A DNA stretch of 64,000 nucleotides, taken from Thermohalobaculum sp039805905. Lineage in GTDB: Bacteria; Pseudomonadota; Alphaproteobacteria; Rhodobacterales; Rhodobacteraceae. Below, piece after piece: positions 60,331 through 64,000 of this stretch. Both the position numbers and the translations under genes were made by a program. Position 1 is the first letter of the stretch. Every line of letters begins with the position of its first letter. The stretch covers positions 186,001-250,000 of the forward strand of contig JBDIVM010000004.1 in the NCBI GenBank assembly GCA_039805905.1. The letters run 5' to 3'. The notes beneath the pieces were generated by a model. It was given only the letters and a program-made list of their open reading frames with translations, did not search any database and was not told where the DNA came from.

Positions 60331-61128
60331 CTATCCGACGATATCCGGTCCTTGCCAGACCAGATGCTGACCGCCGTCCACGGCCAGCATTTGGCCGGTG
60401 AAGGCCTTGCAGGACAAAAGGAACCGCATCGCGGCCAGGACGTCCTCGACGTCCGTGCCGCGCCCGAGGATGCAAGCGCTCCGCTGCCGGGCAAAATGGG
60501 CCGCGGATTCCCGCTCGGCAGGCAGCGTGGGGCCGGGACCGATGGCGTTAACCCGGACATGGGGCGCAAGCGCCTGGGCCGCGGTCCGGGTAAAGGCGAG
60601 CAGGGCTGACTTTGCGACCGTGTAGGATATGAAGTACGGCGTCGGCTTCCAGACCCGCTGATCAAGCATGTTGATGACGGAGGCCTGTGCGACCGGCTCG
60701 CCTCTCGGGTCGAGTTCTGCTGACGGCGCCTGCGCGGCGAACTGCTGGGTCAGATGCACCGGAGCGCGGAGGTTGGTCTCGATGCCGCGGTCCCAGCTCT
60801 TGCGGGTCATTGAGGCGATCCGGTCGTTCTCGAAGAGCGATGCATTGTTGACAAGGAGCGAAAGCGGGCCCCCGAGCGCCGCGGCGGCGCGGCCAACGAG
60901 CCCCGACGTCCGCTCCTCGCTGAGCAGGTCGGCCCTGAGCGTTGCGGCACGGACACCGAACGACCGCGCTTCCGCCGCCGTCGCCTCGGCCTCGTCGGCG
61001 GAGGCGTGGTAGTGGACAGCCACGTCCCATCCTGCGGCAGCAAGATCGAGAGCCATGGCGCGGCCGATCCGCCTCGCTGCGCCGGTCACCAGGGCACGGC
61101 GTCTGTTCTGTGCGACGTTTGCTGCCAT
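60331..61128 (-). CDS. SDR oxidoreductase, pteridine-reductase-like
   Basis: 265 residues. The cofactor motif Thr-Gly-Ala-Ala-Arg-Arg-Ile-Gly fits TGx3RxG of pteridine reductases (PTR1/FolM) rather than the TGx3GxG of most SDRs. The Asn-Asn-Ala-Ser block near 94, the Tyr-x-x-x-Lys (Tyr-Thr-Val-Ala-Lys) near 169, and an Asn-Ala-Ile-Gly-Pro-Gly-Pro-Thr-Leu-Pro end are present. It may reduce dihydromonapterin or another pterin, but could act elsewhere. It is last of three minus-strand genes. GAGGA precedes the ATG. Confidence 0.85.
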   Translation of the reverse strand: MAANVAQNRRRALVTGAARRIGRAMALDLAAAGWDVAVHYHASADEAEATAAEARSFGVRAATLRADLLSEERTSGLVGRAAAALGGPLSLLVNNASLFENDRIASMTRKSWDRGIETNLRAPVHLTQQFAAQAPSAELDPRGEPVAQASVINMLDQRVWKPTPYFISYTVAKSALLAFTRTAAQALAPHVRVNAIGPGPTLPAERESAAHFARQRSACILGRGTDVEDVLAAMRFLLSCKAFTGQMLAVDGGQHLVWQGPDIVG

Positions 61129-61140
61129 CCGGTTGTCCTC

Positions 61141-61362
61141 TTAGCCTGCGCGAGCCTGATAGACGCAGCGGGCAAGGATTGCCAGCCAGCGGCGCGGGTC
61201 GTATTGCCCCGCCGGCCGGAGGCGCAGCGCATCGGGCATCGGCAGGGCAATGGGGCCGATCATCGCGCGGCGATCACGCTCCGCGACGCCAGTCGACGCG
61301 GCGAACCGGGTCGTCCGAATTGGTGTCCCGCGCTGGCAGTCGATGACGGGGGCAGGGCTCAT
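61141..61362 (-). CDS. Small hypothetical protein
   Basis: 73 residues. Its ATG overlaps the preceding gene's stop as ATGA and its stop lies 12 bases before the SDR start, so the order argues that it is translated. It is basic and Pro/Arg-rich with two Cys and no membrane segment; I recognise no family. Because it is short and its composition is ordinary for a shadow frame, treat it as tentative. Confidence 0.45.
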   Translation of the reverse strand: MSPAPVIDCQRGTPIRTTRFAASTGVAERDRRAMIGPIALPMPDALRLRPAGQYDPRRWLAILARCVYQARAG

Positions 61363-61583
61363 TGTCTCCCGTGCGCCCCGGCATCGCAGCCGCAGCGGTC
61401 TCCGGCAGCGCGGTAGACGCCGCAATTCGGGCAGGGCTCCAGCATGGCCGTCGCGTTCCGCGGGTTTGCCCCCGTCTTCTCCGGCTTGTGCACGCGCCCC
61501 CTGCCGCCGCCGAGCGCAGGTTTGAGGACGAGGAACCAGCCGGCAAGCAGGGCCAGAAGGATCATGCCGATCTTGGTAGTCAT
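61359..61583 (-). CDS. Small membrane protein with Cys-rich tail
   Basis: 74 residues from ATG 61583, with GGAGCGG upstream. A membrane segment at about 5-22 is followed by a basic loop and the C-terminal Glu-Pro-Cys-Pro-Asn-Cys-Gly-Val-Tyr-Arg-Ala-Ala-Gly-Asp-Arg-Cys-Gly-Cys, a Cys-x2-Cys...Cys-x-Cys pattern that could bind a metal (zinc-ribbon-like). It resembles the small PP0621-type proteins that have a membrane helix and a Cys pair, but the match is weak. Function unknown. Confidence 0.6.
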   Translation of the reverse strand: MTTKIGMILLALLAGWFLVLKPALGGGRGRVHKPEKTGANPRNATAMLEPCPNCGVYRAAGDRCGCDAGAHGRQ

Positions 61584-61752
61584 CCGCTCCGTCTCCGTCA
61601 GGCCGGTGCTGCCAGAAGCTAGGCCGCAATCGCGCACCGTTCAACTGCCGCATCCGGAACCCGGGCACTGGTTCAGGGAATTCTGCTGCGCGCCGGGGAG
61701 GCGTGATATATACTTCGTTGCCACGCGAACCGAGTCCGGGGCCGACTGGTTT

Positions 61753-61962
61753 ATGAAGCTCATGGAACAGGATGAAGTGCTGCTGGCCGAACTCGGCGAG
61801 CTGAAGCGGCAGCATCGCGCACTCGACGAGGAGATTGCGGCGCTGTCGCTGTCGCCCCTGGGCGATCAGCTTCGACTGAAGCGGCTGAAGAAGCGCAAGC
61901 TGCAACTCAAGGACGAGATCTCGCGGGTCGAGGACAAGCTCTATCCGGACATCATCGCCTGA
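61753..61962 (+). CDS. DUF465 (YdcH) family protein
   Basis: 69 residues. The coiled helix with Leu-Lys-Arg-Gln-His-Arg-x-Leu-Asp-Glu-Glu-Ile and Leu-Lys-Arg-Leu-Lys-Lys-Arg-Lys-Leu-x-Leu-Lys-Asp-Glu-Ile is the DUF465 signature. It is soluble and of unknown function. It lies 84 bases before purE and may share its transcript. Confidence 0.88.
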   Translation: MKLMEQDEVLLAELGELKRQHRALDEEIAALSLSPLGDQLRLKRLKKRKLQLKDEISRVEDKLYPDIIA

Positions 61963-62046
61963 CGCGGCTTGCGAGGCCGGGACGTGCCGCTATAGTGCCC
62001 GCTTGCTGCATCTGCACCGGCAAGGCGAGAGGTGGATACCACGGCA

Positions 62047-62535
62047 ATGTCGCGCACGCTCGTCGGGATCGTGATGGGCAGCCAGTCGGACTGGCCGACC
62101 ATGCAGCACGCCGCCGCCGTGCTCGACGAGCTCGGCATCGCGCACGAGGTCCGCGTCGTCTCCGCCCACCGCACGCCCGACCGCATGTTTGCCTATGCCG
62201 AAGCAGCGGCGGGGCGGGGGCTTCGGGCGATCATCGCCGGGGCCGGCGGTGCGGCGCATCTGCCGGGGATGCTCGCGGCGAAGACGCGGGTTCCGGTGCT
62301 GGGCGTGCCTGTACAGAGTCGGGCGCTCTCCGGGCTCGACAGCCTGCTCTCGATCGTGCAGATGCCGAAGGGTGTGCCCGTGGGCACACTCGCCATCGGC
62401 GAGGCGGGCGCGGCCAATGCCGGGCTGCTGGCTGCGGCAATCATCGCCACGACCGACGGCGAGGTCGCCCGCCGGCTCGACGCCTGGCGCGCCGCGCAGA
62501 GCGCAGCGGTTGCCGATGAGCCCGAAGGTGACTGA
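62047..62535 (+). CDS. purE: N5-carboxyaminoimidazole ribonucleotide mutase
   Basis: 162 residues from ATG 62047; an upstream in-frame GTG at 62032 with AAGG before it is also possible. PurE moves the carboxylate of N5-CAIR to give CAIR. The phosphate-binding Gly-Ser-Gln-Ser-Asp-Trp-Pro-Thr-Met and Ser-Ala-His-Arg-Thr-Pro blocks and the Gly-Ala-Gly-Gly-Ala-Ala-His-Leu-Pro-Gly block are normal. It overlaps purK by 20 bases. Confidence 0.97.
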   Translation: MSRTLVGIVMGSQSDWPTMQHAAAVLDELGIAHEVRVVSAHRTPDRMFAYAEAAAGRGLRAIIAGAGGAAHLPGMLAAKTRVPVLGVPVQSRALSGLDSLLSIVQMPKGVPVGTLAIGEAGAANAGLLAAAIIATTDGEVARRLDAWRAAQSAAVADEPEGD

Positions 62536-63610
62536 GGCCACGCTGCCCCCGGGCAGCACCATCGGGATCCTGGGTGGCGGGCAGCTCGGCCGAATGCTGG
62601 CGATCGCCGCGGCGCGCCTGGGGCTGAAGGCCCATGTCTACGAGCCGGCCACAAGCCCGCCCGCGGGCGACGTGGCTGCCGCTGTCACCACCGCCACCTA
62701 TGATGATGCCGGGGCGCTCGCGCGCTTCGCCGCGGCGGTCGACGTCGTGACTTTCGAGTTCGAGAACGTACCCTCCCGCGCCGCCGAAATCCTCGCCACC
62801 CATGCTCCGGTGCGCCCGGACCCTCGCGCGCTCGGGATCAGCCAGGACCGGGTGGCCGAGAAGGCGTTCATGCAGGACCTCGGCGTGCCGGTCGCGCCCT
62901 GGCGCGCGGTCGGCAGCCTGAAGGAGCTGAAGGCCGCGCTGGCCGAGATCGGGACGCCCTCGATCCTCAAGACCCGGCGGCTCGGCTATGACGGCAAGGG
63001 TCAGGTGCGCGTTGCCGATGCGTGCCGCGCCGATATCGCTTGGGACGAGATCGGACGGGCGCCCGCGGTGCTCGAGCGTTTCGTGCCGTTCCGGCGCGAG
63101 ATCTCGGTGATCGGCGCCCGCGGCCTGGGTGGTGAGGTGGTGTGCTACGATCCGGGCGAAAACCTGCACCGCGACGGAATCCTGCGCACGACCACGGTGC
63201 CGGCCGAGATCACCGCGGCGGTGAAGGCTGACGCGGTGCTGACCGCGGGGCGGATCCTGAACGCGCTCGACTATGTGGGCGTGATGGGGGTCGAGCTGTT
63301 CCAGGGGCCCGATGGCGGGCTCTTGGTCAACGAGATCGCGCCGCGGGTCCACAATTCGGGCCACTGGACCATAGAGGCCTGCGTGATCGACCAGTTCCAG
63401 CAGCACATCCGCGCCGTGGCCGGATGGCCGCTCGGCGATGGCGCACGCCACTCGGACGCGGTGATGACGAACCTGATCGGCGAGGACGCCGCGGACTGGC
63501 CGGAGCTTGCCGCGAGCGGCGACGGGCTGCATCTCTACGGCAAGGCCGAGATCCGGCCGGGTCGCAAGATGGGCCATGTGACCCGCCTCACCGGCCCCGC
63601 CGGACGCTGA
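62516..63610 (+). CDS. purK: 5-(carboxyamino)imidazole ribonucleotide synthase
   Basis: 364 residues from ATG 62516, inside the end of purE. PurK uses ATP and bicarbonate to make N5-CAIR from AIR. Ile-Gly-Ile-Leu-Gly-Gly-Gly-Gln-Leu-Gly-Arg-Met-Leu begins the preATP-grasp domain. Lys-Thr-Arg-Arg-Leu-Gly-Tyr-Asp-Gly-Lys-Gly-Gln and Glu-Ile-Ala-Pro-Arg-Val-His-Asn-Ser-Gly-His are the ATP-grasp marks. The pair purE-purK is the standard two-gene unit. Confidence 0.97.
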   Translation: MSPKVTEATLPPGSTIGILGGGQLGRMLAIAAARLGLKAHVYEPATSPPAGDVAAAVTTATYDDAGALARFAAAVDVVTFEFENVPSRAAEILATHAPVRPDPRALGISQDRVAEKAFMQDLGVPVAPWRAVGSLKELKAALAEIGTPSILKTRRLGYDGKGQVRVADACRADIAWDEIGRAPAVLERFVPFRREISVIGARGLGGEVVCYDPGENLHRDGILRTTTVPAEITAAVKADAVLTAGRILNALDYVGVMGVELFQGPDGGLLVNEIAPRVHNSGHWTIEACVIDQFQQHIRAVAGWPLGDGARHSDAVMTNLIGEDAADWPELAASGDGLHLYGKAEIRPGRKMGHVTRLTGPAGR

Positions 63611-63629
63611 GCCGACGGCCGTCCCGGGG

Positions 63630-64000
63630 TCAGTTGCGGCGAACCGGGGAACGGATCTGTTTGATGACCTGCATCGGCGCCCAGAGGGCAGCCCGCAGCA
63701 GCGGGTTCTCAGCCAGCTGCGCCTTGGCCTTCTCGAACGCCATCACGTCGCCGATGCGCCGGTCGAGGAATTGCCAGCTGCGCTCGGCGCCCGGACTCGA
63801 ATCGCCCAGCCAGTAGAGCAGCGTCGCCGAGTAGACCGAGGCCAGGATCATCCGCTTGGTGTACCAGTTGTAGTCCGTCGCGTCGTCGCCGCAGGCGTTC
63901 CAGATGGTGTCGGCCGTCTCCCAGATCGCCTTCGCTCCTTCCGGCGCGTAGATTGGCAGCGCCAGCAACGCGGCGCCCCGGCGCACCGCCTCCCGGTAGC
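63630..64000 (-). CDS. coq9: COQ9 family protein, C-terminal part
   Basis: The gene enters from the right edge, so the N-terminus is missing; 123 codons are seen. The remainder reads Tyr-Arg-Glu-Ala-Val-Arg-Arg-Gly-Ala-Ala-Leu-Leu-Ala-Leu-Pro, then Thr-Ala-Asp-Thr-Ile-Trp-Asn, Thr-Asp-Tyr-Asn-Trp-Tyr-Thr-Lys-Arg and Leu-Ala-Ser-Val-Tyr-x-Ala-Thr-Leu-Leu-Tyr-Trp-Leu-Gly-Asp. These are the conserved COQ9 lipid-binding segments. COQ9 helps ubiquinone synthesis with COQ7. Confidence 0.93.
   Translation of the reverse strand, partial: YREAVRRGAALLALPIYAPEGAKAIWETADTIWNACGDDATDYNWYTKRMILASVYSATLLYWLGDSSPGAERSWQFLDRRIGDVMAFEKAKAQLAENPLLRAALWAPMQVIKQIRSPVRRN

Noticed and set aside
60185..60370. 61-codon plus-strand frame in the uvrC-SDR gap.
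   Set aside because: No ribosome site or family features, and it overlaps the end of the SDR gene.

Overview
The window is high-GC DNA from a free-living alphaproteobacterium, most like the Rhodobacterales. Three things point there: the gene order rsh–DUF2062–pdxJ–acpS–lepB–rnc–era–DUF1491–recO, a short hisG paired with hisZ, and Flp pilins with a Gly-Ala-Val-Thr-(Val/Ile)-Asp-Trp core beside a Tad locus, together with coq9 at the right edge. I saw no tRNA, rRNA, CRISPR array, phage gene or insertion sequence. The window reads as chromosome with metabolic and surface islands set between housekeeping genes.

Region 1 (1-10.1 kb, minus strand) is a housekeeping run: folK, rpoZ, bifunctional rsh, a DUF2062 membrane protein, pdxJ, acpS, lepB, a second lepB-like gene, rnc, era, DUF1491 and recO. 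It ends at a piece of an ABC-exporter C-terminus and the first codons of ispH. The second lepB-like gene lacks both residues of the Ser/Lys catalytic dyad. A NYN-domain protein and a family 5-type uracil-DNA glycosylase follow on the plus strand.

Region 2 (11.6-23.4 kb) looks like a carboxylate or amino-acid catabolic island. A gamma-glutamyltransferase-family hydrolase diverges from tctC-tctB-tctA, a TauE/SafE permease, an aspartate-dehydrogenase-like oxidoreductase, both subunits of a type II aconitase X and a TcuA-like flavoprotein. No described pathway with this exact set is known to me. Beyond it lies a three-part protein with one PhyH dioxygenase domain and two cupin domains.

Region 3 (23.4-42.7 kb) holds hisS-hisZ-hisG, an MscS-type channel, a TTC38-like protein, yqeY and carA (divergent), a glycosyltransferase fused to a MshEN-like domain, a Tat-exported metallo-beta-lactamase-fold protein, rimO, a GNAT enzyme, an alpha/beta hydrolase, acetoacetyl-CoA synthetase and a lytic transglycosylase. 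Two orphan Flp pilin genes lie in this stretch.

Region 4 (42.8-53.5 kb) is a Tad pilus locus: a third flp, cpaB, the cpaC secretin, an OmpA lipoprotein, cpaE, cpaF, tadB, tadC, two TPR genes and the prepilin peptidase. It has no TadE, TadF or TadG gene. With the two orphan pilins the cell has at least three possible major pilins for one machine.

Region 5 (53.4-64 kb) holds a glycerophosphodiesterase, a large BON/OmpA envelope protein with a small membrane coiled-coil partner, moaE-moaD-pgsA-uvrC, a pteridine-reductase-like SDR behind two small unknown genes, a DUF465 protein, purE-purK, and the C-terminal part of coq9 cut by the window edge.
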